Notes under the pieces: generated by a model
What the model was told of the DNA's origin: nothing
The model's database searches: none
What the model saw: only the letters and a program-made list of their open reading frames with translations
Shown here: positions 10,592-22,423 of the stretch, piece after piece
Layout: the number at the start of each line of letters is the position of its first letter
How positions within the stretch are numbered: position 1 is the first letter of the stretch
Program-made: the position numbers and the translations under genes
DNA from: Seison nebaliae
Taxonomy: Eukaryota > Rotifera > Pararotatoria > Seisonacea > Seisonidae
Reading direction: 5' to 3'
Assembly (NCBI GenBank): GCA_023231475.1
Contig: JALJEE010001329.1
Span: 1-64,000 of the forward strand
Length of the DNA: 64,000 nucleotides

Positions 10592-10718
10592 ATTCCTTTC
10601 TATTTTCATCAAGAAAATTTTTTTCATTTAAATTATGAATCATTCGATAAACAACTTTTCTTTTCGATATTATAACGAAAATGGTGATCTCGGTTTGTCA
10701 TTTAACTTTTAACATTAG

Positions 10719-11878
10719 TCATGCAATTTATCAGATAAGAATTATGCATTTTCACCACTTGGAATAACGGCCACATTAGCTATGTGTGCATTAGGTGGTC
10801 AGGGAAGAACTTTAGACGAAATGAATAGATTGATGTCAGTTAAATTAGAGAAATTGGGAAATCAATTTGGAAAATATTTCTCATCTTTTCATTCGAATGA
10901 TACTGTGAGTGTAGCGAGCGGATTATTTATTAATAATAAATTTAAGTTACTTCCCAAATACGAAGGAAATATAAAGAAGAAATTTAAAGCGGAAATCAAA
11001 TCTTTAAATTTCGAGGACGATCCATTAAATGTTTGTAAAGAAGTTAATGATTGGATCACATCAAAAACTGATCAACGAATAACATCCATATTGTCGAAAG
11101 AGAATTTTCATTCCAATTCTAAGATTTTATTATTTAATACCATTTCTTTCATTGGCAAATGGGTAAATGCTTTCGACAGAACTAAAACTGTAAAATCTAA
11201 ATTTTATAAATTTAACGGTAAAACCGACAATGTTGATATGATGCACTTAACGAACAGTAAATTTGTTTTTTATCCGAATGTCGAAGACTTGGATGCGCAA
11301 GTTATCCGGATACCTTACGAAGGTGGAAAATTTTCATTCATAGCAATCCAACCGATTAATCCAAAGAACGATTTGAAAACTATTTCGAAAAAGTTGACGA
11401 GTGAAAGGTTTGGGGAGATGTTGAAAGAACCATTCGAACTTGAAATGAGTATACATCTACCTAAATTTTCAATAAACATTTCAAATTCTGTTAAAATTTT
11501 ATTTCCAACAAACTTCTTTCATTTCTCTTTTGTTAGTTAGTGGAACCATTGAGAAAGTTGGGTATCGTTCAATGTTTTACCTCGGAGGCAATTTTTACGG
11601 GAATTTCGAAAGAATTCGGTTTACAAATTGATGACATAACTCAAAATGTGTTTATAAAAGTTGAGGAAGAAGGTCTTTTTTATTTCCATTTTCTATAATT
11701 TCTTCTCTAATCTATTTTTGTTCATTTAGGCACAATTGCTGAAGCTATTACTGAAGTTCAATTTGTTATGTTATCAGCAAATTTCGTATTTAATGGAAAT
11801 CGTCCATTCTTATATTTCATTTATGATGAGAAGGAACATATCATTCTTTTCGCTGGACATTATGTTCAACCAGAATAA
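10719..11878 (+). CDS. serpin (serine protease inhibitor fold), 5' end uncertain
   Basis: Exons 10719-11489, 11537-11672 and 11730-11878, with introns of 47 and 57 bp, all in phase. The first supported block is NYAFSPLGITATLAM, the serpin helix-B signature. The shutter, breach and C-terminal RPFLYFI blocks follow. I place the start at an acceptor-like AG at 10717-10718; the first in-frame ATG is at 10782, inside helix B, so it is unlikely to be the true start. Upstream, from ATG 10681, another frame codes a helix-A-like peptide, but it does not join in frame. The serpin may therefore have lost its 5' end, use a very short intron, or contain an assembly error. The reactive loop is of normal length with a predicted P1-P1' Leu-Ser, but the hinge is atypical. 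No signal peptide is visible, so location is unknown. Confidence 0.8.
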
Positions 11879-12554
11879 TATTCTTTATCAATTTTACATT
11901 TACAGTTAAAATCATATTCATATCTCATCGATAATCTCTCTTATCTGAAGTTGTATTAGGTATTAGGTATTAGGTATTAAACATTTCCATCTTTTCCAAA
12001 TTAAGATAATACATAACATATAAAAATTATGAATATTTAGTGAAATTAGTTTCTTTGAAGATGTTTTAACAATGGAAACAATAAATCATATCAGAAAAGA
12101 TGATTAATTAAGAATTAAATGATTATTTGTATGATGATTCTGTTGAAATTAGTTTAACAAAAAAAAATCAATTTCAATTTATTTCCTTTTTATTTTTATT
12201 TGTTTGTCGATCGAATAGATCGAATTAATTGTCACTTAATCTGGAACATATTTCCATTTGAGTAGTGTTGTTGTAGATATTAGAGAAAGAGAGGGAAAGA
12301 GAGAGACGAATAATGCCAACATTTCAAGGAATGTTCAATCAAATAAGTCAAAAAAAAGAAAGAAGAAAAAGATGGCCAGAAGAAAAGTTTTGATATGATT
12401 TTCCATAAAATTATTTATCGGAATTAATTTATATGATTATTTGATTATATAAATAATAAAATTGATAAATTTTATTTACAACATTTTCAATTGATGTGAT
12501 CATTTTATCTATATCCCAATAATTGTATGTAGACCATATCGCACACGACAAAGA
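11879..12554. other. intergenic, serpin 3' flank to LRRC57 5' flank
   Basis: A+T-rich, with no gene. It contains a short TATTAGG tandem repeat (11954-11978), an AATAAA at 12080-12085 that could end the serpin mRNA, and a purine-rich GAGA stretch near 12283-12306. The 5' flank of LRRC57 has no clear TATA box. Confidence 0.5.
11954..11978 (+). repeat. (TATTAGG)3 short tandem repeat
   Basis: Three exact 7-bp units plus a partial fourth. It contains the arthropod telomere pentamer TTAGG, but with two extra bases per unit. Confidence 0.8.
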
Positions 12555-13371
12555 ATGGGAAATCGGAATTCGATCAATCAACATTTGGATTATGCGAAGA
12601 AAGTTGGCGTCTGCAATCTAGCTAACATCGACTTACAAGAAGTTTATTTATTTATTTATTTCAATTTCTCTTTTATTCTTCCACAGTTTCCAGTCGTCTT
12701 ATATTCGTTGAATAATATTCGAACGTTGGATTACAGTAATCATGAATGGCGTGAATTAGACGATCGTATAATGAATTGGCCTCTTATGAAAAGTATCACA
12801 GCTAATAATTGTCATATGTGTTCTCATTTTATTCTTATATATTTCTATTTATTTCTTTATAAATCTTATAGTAAGTGTCAGTTCATCGATTGGAGAATTG
12901 AAGAAGTTGGAAACACTTTCTCTACATCACAATCAATTGAAAAAGTTACCGAAAAATATGGTAAATTTGAGATTGCTGAGATCGATAGATATTTCGTATA
13001 ATTCTTTCGAGAATTTTCCTATGGCACTAATTTCGAAAATGATGAAAAATTTGGATACGATCAATATCAGTTTCAATCGATTAGGTCAATTGCCGGAAGC
13101 AGTTGGAGAATGTACAGCGAAAGAAATAAATTGTAATAATAATCGAATCGATATGATTTCTTCAGAATTGTCGAAATGTAATCGATTGAAAATTCTTCGT
13201 GTTGACAATAATCGTTTAGATGCTAAATCGATTCCATCGTCTATCTTAAAAGAGAGTAATATTTCTCTATTGTCATTGGAAGGAATGAAGATCGATATGA
13301 GAACGTTGAGAGAGATTGATGGATATCAAGATTATATGGAACGATTCACAGCTATGAAGAAGAAGTTATAA
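12555..13371 (+). CDS. LRRC57: leucine-rich repeat protein LRRC57
   Basis: Exons 12555-12641, 12687-12810 and 12872-13371, phase-consistent, 236 residues against 239 in human LRRC57. It begins MGN, as vertebrate LRRC57 does; the Gly-2 with basic/hydroxyl residues fits N-myristoylation and membrane association. Leucine-rich repeats fill the middle (ELKKLETLSLHHNQLKKLP and following), and the C-terminus YMERFTAMKKKL closely matches the vertebrate ending. Its biochemical role is poorly known. The second donor (AATT|GTCATA) is weak, but it is the only one I found that restores the repeat in frame. It converges on INCENP. Confidence 0.92.
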
Positions 13372-13387
13372 AACGAAAATGAAAATT

Positions 13388-13436
13388 TTTATTGAAATGA
13401 GATTACTTGTAATTGTAAAAATATTTGTAAAATAAA
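13388..13436. terminator. overlapping convergent poly(A) signals
   Basis: AATAAA for LRRC57 lies at 13431-13436 (plus), and AATAAA for INCENP lies at 13388-13393 on the minus strand. Because each signal lies beyond the other, the two 3' UTRs should overlap antisense over at least about 50 bp. Confidence 0.6.
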
Positions 13437-13461
13437 GTTTATGGTGAAAAGGAAACGATTG

Positions 13462-14946
13462 TTAATATAGATGATTTTTCATAGTTTGATGATGCCAAAC
13501 AGCACTGGATCGTCGACGAGAACATGTAGTATGTGTTCTAGGAAATGCTCTTCGAAAATCGTCATTTGTCAACGGTTTTAAATTACTCATATAAGTTCGA
13601 TTGTTTAGAGGGAAATTGGTGATAGTTTGTTGAACATGTTTCTTCAAATAAACCGAACTAGTCCACGTAGCTTTCGGTAGATAAGTTAACATCTTCTCTA
13701 ATTCATCGTCATTTAAATCTGGTTGGAATTTTGGCAGTTTTATTGTCCGTACAATATTCCCCCGATGAATTGGCTCATATTCATCATCTGAATTCTCTTT
13801 AATATTACATCGAGTAGCTGAACGACTTTTCCTTTTTAATTTCAACAATTTACTTAATACAACTGTTGGAGCATGTTTCTTTTGATTGTTAGTAGTTATT
13901 ATTGATCTGTAATGTAACTCTCTTTCTTCCGCTAATTTTTGTCGATTTAATCGAACACGTTCTTCACGTTCCTCTCGTTTCTTCTTGTTACAAAGTGTCG
14001 TCTGTTGACGATGAAGAACGATGGGTGTTGCTTGACGGAGATTTGATTTATTTGTGAAGAGATTATTGTACTTGTTAGAAATGACAGAATAATTGGAGAG
14101 AATTGAAACATTATGACCATCTGTCATTATTTGATTTTGAGTTTTCTTCGGTGTAGTTGGTGAACGATTTGGTGTCATATTTTTATCAGTGAAAATTTTA
14201 TTACTTACATTTTTTATTAATTGAACATCAGTTTTTGAAACTTGTAATGAATTTGGATCATATCGAGTGTTCGTCGTATGTTCCTTCACTTTCATCGGAC
14301 TCTTTTTATTCCAATAATTTATTACTGTACGATTTGGATTATCTACGAAATCTAAATGATTCTCATAAATTTTATGTTTTTCTTCTCGTTGGTCTCCATA
14401 GTGAAAATGTTGTTGTTGATGTTCTAGATTGATTTTATATTGTTTTTCATGATAATATTCTTCTTGATTATTTTTCAAATTATACTTCTCTTGTTGTTGT
14501 TTTTCTTGTTTTTCTTCTTCTTTATTATTATTATGATTTAATTCTTGACATTCTTTTAAATTCGTTTGTTGTTGTTGTTGTTCACATAAAGTTGTTTCTC
14601 TTTTTAAATTAGGATGAACAATAACTTTCTTTGTTGATGAGAGATTATTAATATTTTCCTTATTTTCATGTAATTCGATATTTGGAACTTTCAAATTGTT
14701 CTCGCTATGCTCTTTCGATTCGAATAATTTCGGTGCAGAATTATTGTTATTTTTCGTAAATTTCTGTGTCCTTCCATCTTTCTCATCAATTGCATCGATA
14801 TTTTTTTTCAATACATCAATTTCTTTATTCACTTGATCTAAATCCTTCTTCAACTGTTCAATCTTCTTTTGAATGGATTTACCTAAAGTATTCTGTGCGA
14901 AAACATTCTCTTTCGTGAAGAATTTGTCTAAATTCCAATTTCGCAT
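13462..14946 (-). CDS. INCENP: inner centromere protein INCENP (divergent), IN-box at C-terminus
   Basis: Single exon, 494 codons, ATG at 14946. The last ~70 residues fit the IN-box that binds and activates Aurora B: a Trp start (KATWTSS), then Leu/Val-rich helices, then a basic patch and RRRSSAVW, matching the family's R-T-S-S-A-V-W. A charged helix (KKREEREERVRLNRQKLAEE) at about 325-345 corresponds to a short version of the single alpha-helix domain. The N-terminus forms a coiled coil (about residues 20-50) and could be the survivin/borealin-binding part, although I cannot match it directly. Long Gln/Asn/Glu-rich stretches lie between. The protein should be the scaffold of the chromosomal passenger complex. 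It is shorter than vertebrate INCENP (about 900 residues). The assignment rests on the C-terminus. Confidence 0.78.
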   Translation of the reverse strand: MRNWNLDKFFTKENVFAQNTLGKSIQKKIEQLKKDLDQVNKEIDVLKKNIDAIDEKDGRTQKFTKNNNNSAPKLFESKEHSENNLKVPNIELHENKENINNLSSTKKVIVHPNLKRETTLCEQQQQQTNLKECQELNHNNNKEEEKQEKQQQEKYNLKNNQEEYYHEKQYKINLEHQQQHFHYGDQREEKHKIYENHLDFVDNPNRTVINYWNKKSPMKVKEHTTNTRYDPNSLQVSKTDVQLIKNVSNKIFTDKNMTPNRSPTTPKKTQNQIMTDGHNVSILSNYSVISNKYNNLFTNKSNLRQATPIVLHRQQTTLCNKKKREEREERVRLNRQKLAEERELHYRSIITTNNQKKHAPTVVLSKLLKLKRKSRSATRCNIKENSDDEYEPIHRGNIVRTIKLPKFQPDLNDDELEKMLTYLPKATWTSSVYLKKHVQQTITNFPLNNRTYMSNLKPLTNDDFRRAFPRTHTTCSRRRSSAVWHHQTMKNHLY

Positions 14947-15478
14947 AATCTTTCTCTCGACTGTGAGAGGTACAAGAAATTTTATGGAAAATTTATTTAT
15001 ATTTTAAATAGATGCGTTTTAATTCTCGCACATTAGTTCAACATTTTGGATTTCTCTCGAATTAATTTTATTTCTTAAGAATTAAGCTCAAAACACCAAA
15101 AAACGAGGTTAACAGAAATTATTTTTCGTTTGTCAATCTAACCAAAGATGAATGAGAAAGAACGTAAATTATTTCATTTATTGGTATAATAAGAATTAAA
15201 TGTTATATAAGTAATAAGTAGTTTTGTGAAGGAGATTTGAAGCGATGGAAATATACAAAATAAGAAAAAGAAATTCGATATTTTCAAAGAAATTCCATAT
15301 GTAGATTATATATATATATATAGATTTATAGAAAGAGAGATAGATAAATAGATACATTTGAGATACATTACATTTATTTTCAAATACAATCTTCTTCATT
15401 ATCATAACATGTTCATTTCTGTCAATTTTGAATCATCATTCAGTACTTAAACGGTGGGAAAAGTCATCAAATCAAATG
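14947..15478. other. INCENP 5' flank and unc-13 3' UTR
   Basis: Both genes are on the minus strand. AATAAA for unc-13 lies on the minus strand at 15373-15378, about 100 bp past its stop. A TA dinucleotide run is at about 15307-15322. No gene is seen. Confidence 0.5.
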
Positions 15479-18400
15479 TTACATCGGACCATTCGGATTA
15501 TTGGTATTAGGTTGATTAACATTCACTTCCGCTTCTTCCAATGTTCGACGAGTGGATTTCAGTTGAACAAACTGTTTCGCCACTTCATCGTTCAATCGAT
15601 GATTAAGTATTCGAATCACATTCCATCCACTCTCATCGGACATGTGAATTCTCGATCCGAAACTGAACCAGTTTGACGGTTGTTCTACATTCCCGATGCT
15701 CATGACTGAAACGCCGACAACGTTATCTTCTCGAGCGAAGCAATGATCTTTTAGAACGAACATCAATTCATAGTTCTCAACTTCTTCAGTTTTAGATAAG
15801 CAACTGTAAAAAAAGAAAATGTTTCATATAAGACACTCCTAAAAAAGTAACAATTCAAATTGCTCGTTGTAAACTGGTTGCCATGTACTCGTTTTATATT
15901 TCGTCTTTTTGGTAACCGCATATCTTGGTCCGACGATCGATATTGTAACGAATGGTTTAAAGACACCGGTCGTTCTCCAACGAATATTTCTCGCATTCAT
16001 GACTAATGATGGAAATTGGTGAAATCATATGAAATTATATGAAGGAAACCTTGAATTTTAATATAATGCTCCGCTGTGTTCGGATTGGTAAATTGGTCGA
16101 TTTGACAAAATAATTCTCCAACGCATTGTTCATGAATTGCAGGATAATCTGGAGAATGAGTTGAGAGTAATGTGAGAAAAGAAGAAACCTTGATTTGTTT
16201 GTGTTTTGATGAAATGTCGAATTAGTTTATCAGTTGATTGGTTATATAAAGATAGTGCTTCGTTTAATGATTTTAATTCCGTCGATTTTTCTATATATGT
16301 TTTCCTTAATCCATTACCATTTGCATGAAAGAATTCTTTCAATGTATCTAATGCAATCGATAAGACTTGGCATTGTCTTGCTGTTAATAATCGTCCCTCA
16401 CGATGTTCCTGCACAAACAAATGAATAATAATGAACAATAAGAAAAGTTATTAACTCCTGTCATTATCTTATAAGCATCTTCAAATTTCGATCCAGCTAA
16501 TTTGGCGGCTTGAGCTGAAGCTCCACTTCCTAATGCCCCAAATAATGCATTCTGAGCAGCACCAGCTGCTTTCGTCAAATTAGACGCTTTTCGATCTTGG
16601 TTAATTTTATTCTGTTGAGTTTTTTCCGGCATTGGAATATTAGGAATATTATCACCGGCAGCCAATGCAATTCGAGATGATGTTGAAAGTAGTAAATGTT
16701 TCTCGATCGATCTCAATACGATTTTCCATAACTCTTTTAGAACTCGTTTCAATACCGTTTTCTCACATTGTTGTGCTAACGTTGTTAGACTAAGAAAGAT
16801 AATTTAATGATGAAATAGATTGAAAGAAGGAACCTGGCATCAAGGAAATCGACCAATGGTTTTAGAACTACATCTGATTCAGCCGCCACATTTCCGTTAA
16901 TTGATAGTCGTTGTTCTGATTGTTGCAATAGATCTCCCATTTCGAAACATCCTTTAATTATTTCGATTTCGATACTAAATATATTATTTATATAAAATTA
17001 TGGGAAATTTAATGGGAAACGCTCTAGTGAAAGTGATACTGAGATCATCGAGAACTGTATTCAATTGTGTCTGCAAATCATTCAGCATTGCACTTGCATC
17101 TTTATCCAACTATTAATTTCAATGTTAATTGATTAAATGATTTTAAAAAAAGAATTGTTAAAAACTTTAGGTCCACCCATTGCCTCAAATACCTTTTCTA
17201 ATTGAACTCTCATTTGTTGAATGTTATTCATGAGAATGCAACATAATTTCTCTTTTTTGATATAATTTAAGAATTCTCGTTTAATGATATTGGCATACGC
17301 TAATAATACTTTGGTAATCGTCTGTAAGAATTAATCGAATGAATTCATTGAAAAAATGAATTAAAATGAAAAAAACGAACGAGTGAAAATCGTCTCATAT
17401 AACGGTCAACTAATGATGGATCAGGTGTCTCCAATTTCCTTATAACATCGAAACATTGGTTCAATTGTGTAAATACATCAACTACCGAATTGGAGAATAA
17501 AGCATGCTCACTACTTTGTTGGAACTAGAAAATAATAGAAATATTATAAGAAATATCAAAGTCGAACTCCATCAGCCACATCTCGCTCATATGCGTTATG
17601 GAGATATTCCATCGACATTTCATCATTCTCATTTAGCCATTGCATTACGAAAGGTTCGAACCAACTAAATTAATGTTTATTAAATTTAATAGAAATTTAA
17701 ATAAATCAACCTCGGATATTGAGGAACAATTTCATTGAATTGAGGAATTTTCACCACATACTGATTATAAAAACGTTTCACACGAAAATGAAGATTAATA
17801 TATTCTGTACTGCGTATCTGTCTTTGTTCAGGGGCAACAGTATCATGTTCTAAATATGAAATGATGAGAAAGAGATGAAGAAGGAAAATAAGAGAACCTT
17901 CTAATGCAATCTGAATATCTTTAGAGAAACAACCCCACATCACTGCAGCACTGATATGTCCAACATTCAATTCGGAGGGGAATTGATTAAGAATTATCGT
18001 ATAAACCGTTCGATCTTCTTCCACTACCCAACCAATTAAAGCTAAGAGTCGAGTCCAAAACTCTAATGAATTCGTATCGTGAGGTTGAGATTGTTGTTTT
18101 GGTGATGTGTCTCGTTTCTTCTTTTTCGATTTTATTTCCTCATTTCCATCATTTTCCGTTTCCTCCGTTTCTTCTTCTTCAATCTCATTCTCTTCCGTAC
18201 CGTCCGTACCAAATTCTCGATGATATAACAAATCGCAATTCTCAAAAATATATTTATAAGTTCGCTGAATACACGCAGTTACACATTCTTTTACCAAAAC
18301 ACTTGCTCGTTGTGGATTTGGCACTTGTAGAACTTTCATTTTGAAGAATGTTATCGATGTCAATAGATCAACTGTTGATTTTAGATCAGATAATCGTTGT

Positions 18401-20753
18401 TTGTTTGATGCAGCAAAGTTGGTTCGATAAGAATATAAATCGATTCGGATCGAATTGTGCATCGAATGAAGAAGTTCTGTAAATTTTTCTCTTCCAAAAT
18501 TCGATGCAGCAAAACGATCACTGGCTGAGACTGCATATGCCGCTGCCGTTGTATGTGCATAGTAAGCATTAATATTTGCCAATAACAAAGACAATGATGC
18601 TGGCACTCCAACCACATTATGATAAGCGGTGGTCAAACAGGCAAAATGTGTCATTGCTTGATAAATAGATTCGATGCCATATCTCATTGAGAATTCTGTA
18701 ACGATATCAAGTGCAGGTCGTTCAAAATACATCTTCCACACATCATCCTTATTCATACTAGTCGTATCGGGTAATTTGAAGTAACCATTATTCTTGTGAC
18801 TTAAATAATGGAAAATACTCTAAAATTTCATTTTTCCAATAAAATTAAATAATAGATCAGGAGAAATATCCAACTTCATGTAAACATGTATATTGTTCAT
18901 GATACGAAGCGACTTTTTCTTCTCCTTTAACTTCAACACTTATATGTAATCGAATGGCACCAGATACAGCTGATTTATCGGTCCTCTTTTCTAAAAAATA
19001 TTTAACAATATAAATTTTCTTTATCTTCTAATGTTAATTCTAATTATATCACTTTTTTACAAATAAATTTAATATAAAAATTTATAATATATGAATAATG
19101 CGTTATTGTCGTTAATCAATTTTTTTTTTCAATTTTTTTGTTAAATATTAGTAATACTTATTTGACTATAAAATGAGAAGGAGTTTAAAAAAGCCAAGAA
19201 AGCCAACCTAAATTGTACCAAATATCCATTTCTCCGCTCAGTGTCCGAACTTCGATAACTGTCTGACCAAGAAAATCATCCGGTTCACGAGTGAATTTCT
19301 GTCGTAATTTGGCACGTAAATCATTATCCTCATCCCTGAAAGTTGAAAGAAAGAATAAGTTAAAAGCCGGCAAACAATTGTGGTTGTTAATTGTCAAAAG
19401 CGTCAAGATGTTAAAAATTGATGATAAAATTCTTACCGATGTTATAGAAAAGAGGTAAATCATAATAATCGTCAATTGAATTATCAATTGGAATATCGTG
19501 AGAAATTAAGGGTACAATTTCTTTTTCTTGTTCATCATTTTCGGATGAAAAAGAACGAAAAATTTTGAGAGTGAATGCATTCTTAATGAAAGTCCCACAA
19601 AAGACGAGGAAACAACATCGATCGAAAACTTCGGAAAAGGAAGATTTTTGAGAATCATTCTCTTTATTAAATAATGCATCCCTAATTTGGTGGATAAATT
19701 GAAAGAAATTATTGAAACATTTCACTAACCATACACGTATTTTGATGCGATCGCTCGAATTGTGACATTCACTGAGATAATTTCAATTAGAATTCCTTTC
19801 TGAGATGAATGAAACTAACAATGAGAAAGTCTCATTCCATTCAGGATTAAGACTGGAATAAACAGTTTTCGTTTGTTTCCGAACTTTTCCCACTTGCACC
19901 GTCACGTACGGATCACTCGTACCAGATTTGTCCTTGGCTATTAATCCTTGTGCACTTATCACTGAAATAAATTAGATGTTTAATTCATCCGTCGAATGGA
20001 GAAGTGAGACCTGTTATCGTTAATTTTGCTGACCATTTCGATGTACCATCGAGAACACTTTGTTTTATCGCTCTCATATGTCCACCGTGCGATTTCTGAT
20101 CGATATCGAACACCTCACGAATTAAGTTGAATGTTTCAATTTGAGAGATTTCACGTTCTTTCATTCTCTCACTCATCGCATCCAAAGTTATCTTTGTTTT
20201 ATCATCTGCTCCATGCTTACTACTATTCTGTGCTCGCCCTTATTTATTTCAATTAATTATTATTATTATTCTTCAATAATTATTAGAAGAAATATTTAAC
20301 TTTGTAAACAATCAGCATTTAGAAGATCTTTACATTTCTCATGACATTTTACTCCACATTCCGTACATTTCAATCCTTGTCTAGCGATACCCCAAAGAAC
20401 ACCTTGACATTCATAACAATAGACTGGATGAGTGAAACTGCACATTTCAAATTCATGAGGTGTAGTACATGAAATTGGATATATCATTGCCTGCAACGTC
20501 TTCTTATAAACATGCATCCTCTACCATACACATCATGAAACATGATTCTTATTCAATAATTTCAATTCAACTAACCAATTCATCGTTGTTCAACGATTCC
20601 AAAACATTTGTCATTGGAATTCCTGCTGATCTCGGTAATCCAATATCGGCAGCCACCAAATCCCCAGCACCTCCTTGAATACTCTTCCGACGTTGCGGTA
20701 TTTCAGGCATACTATCGATACTGGTATAAAATGCATTTCTACCCCGAACTGGA
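15479..20753 (-). CDS. unc-13: unc-13 shared C-terminal exons: C1, C2B, MUN, C2C
   Basis: Nineteen phase-consistent exons (minus): 20753-20576, 20520-20301, 20238-20011, 19961-19820, 19771-19730, 19335-19208, 18990-18875, 18819-17898, 17849-17711, 17664-17568, 17524-17381, 17321-17166, 17109-17021, 16974-16834, 16789-16456, 16408-16189, 16148-16050, 16002-15852, 15803-15479. They encode 1,290 residues ending NPNGPM. The order is [12 protein letters not shown] linker, C1 zinc finger with all His/Cys ligands (HEFEMCS ... LLNADC), C2B with calcium-site Asp residues ([16 protein letters not shown]), MUN ([22 protein letters not shown]) and C2C ([13 protein letters not shown]). Throughout it follows Munc13-1 closely. 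UNC-13 opens syntaxin via MUN and primes synaptic vesicles; C1 binds diacylglycerol and C2B binds calcium/PIP2. The 5' junction (phase 2) joins the exon ending at 21003. Only intron 19336-19729 is unusual. Confidence 0.95.
19437..19681 (-). other. candidate poison/cassette exon inside the C2B domain of unc-13
   Basis: The intron between W and DEDND of C2B is 394 bp, against mostly 40-70 bp for its neighbours. Inside it, an acceptor (AAATTAG) at 19682 in the correct phase opens 81 codons without a stop, ending at a strong donor (G|GTAAGA) at 19437. The exon would be 245 bp, not a multiple of three. Its inclusion shifts frame and runs into a stop in the next C2B exon. It could yield a truncated C1-only UNC-13 or a transcript for nonsense-mediated decay. 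It may also be chance. Confidence 0.4.
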
Positions 20754-21002
20754 CTACAAAACAAGAAGAAAATTATTAAATCAGTTCCTTTCATACAATT
20801 TATAACAACTTATATTCAAGAGATTAAGCAGAAGAATTGAAGATTTAACTTAAAATTTTTGTTTAGTTGAAACTATTTGATTAATAAAACTAATTTATAA
20901 TGGATTAAACTTTCAATATCTATTACACTTATATACATTTTTTCTCTTATTTTAAACGATTAATTAATAGAAAAGAATTTCATGAGTTTCACATAATAAA
21001 AC

Positions 21003-22357
21003 CTTCGGACCATCTGTTCATACATTAGCTGATGAAATTCTTCATTATTCGGATCATATAAAACCACATTATCTTTATTGTCCTCTATCGCTAAATGTCG
21101 AAAATTGATAGGAGCGGCGGACTCTCTTATTTTTGCTGCTGATTTACTCCAACTAGTTTCCTCTAATATCGTTGACGATTCATTTGGTAACGTTTCTGCT
21201 CGTCGATAACGTTGTAATTTTTCTTTCTTTTCATTAAATCCTAAAACTGAATGCCATTCCTCTGGCATTCCATGATTTCGACGAGATGATTTTGAAGAAT
21301 GTTTCCCACTTCCAGCGTTCTTTCGATTTCTCTTCTTGTGATGATGATGATGGTGATGATGATGATGTCGATGATGATGACGTTTATTCTGATGTCGATG
21401 ATCTAATGATGTCGTTCTGGAGGTTGGCGTCGAATAATTATTTTTGACTTTTAATTCTGATTGAGAATTTTTTCGTGATTTCTCATCTAAAAATTTTACT
21501 CGACGCATCGAATCTCTCGATGAATGATTTGCTGAACATTTATTCGATAAATTAGATGTACATTCTCCGACATGCATACAAGATGATATACGATCGTTTA
21601 TGGATAATAATCCATCATCATTTATCGGAATGTTTTCACGAGATATTTTCAACGAATTTCCCATAATATTCGAGGAACTTTTGACCATCGAACACAAGAA
21701 TTGATGAGATTCGCTTAAATTCATTTGGTTGGGATAATGATCTTGAACATCGTTCAAATTCTTACAATTTCTCTCCAACTCTTTGCATTTTCCATCCTTC
21801 TCACAATTCGATTCAAATCGAGGAAGTTGATTATAATTTCCATAAGAATCGTTCCCACTCAGAAAATAAGAGACATTCTCGTTAGCTGCTGATTCACATG
21901 AATTATTTTGTTTATTCTCTCTAATTATTCTTTCTTCCATCGACTCGTCAATCTTCTCATACTGTTCTTTTCGATTGTGTTCTTCTTGCAGTCTCTCTTG
22001 TTCCTCACGACATTTCATGACAATAAGCAACTGCTCTTCAGTTAACTGGGCTCGTTTTAAGTCATCTGGAATTTGATGTGTTTTACTCGAATGATTGGAA
22101 GATGTTGGAACGATAGATGATTGATGAAGATTATCACATTCACTAATTCGATTCATATCACTCGGATGATTGATGCGAGGAGATTTGAACCAGGTAGTTG
22201 ATAAAGTTTTAATCTCATTCGTTATCGATGATAATACTGATGTCGATTCACGACGATATTCTCTCGACGTATCATCACTTTTCCTCAATTCAGAAATTTT
22301 TATATCATTTCTCTGATTTGTTAAAAGATAATTTCTTTTCATATAAATTTGCGTATC

Positions 22358-22423
<66 letters not shown>

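Noticed and set aside
11954-11978. Interstitial telomere
   Set aside because: Only three units, and the unit is 7 bp rather than TTAGG.
17647-17660. GGTTCGAACC, like a tRNA B box
   Set aside because: Lies inside a MUN exon of unc-13; no A box or cloverleaf around it.
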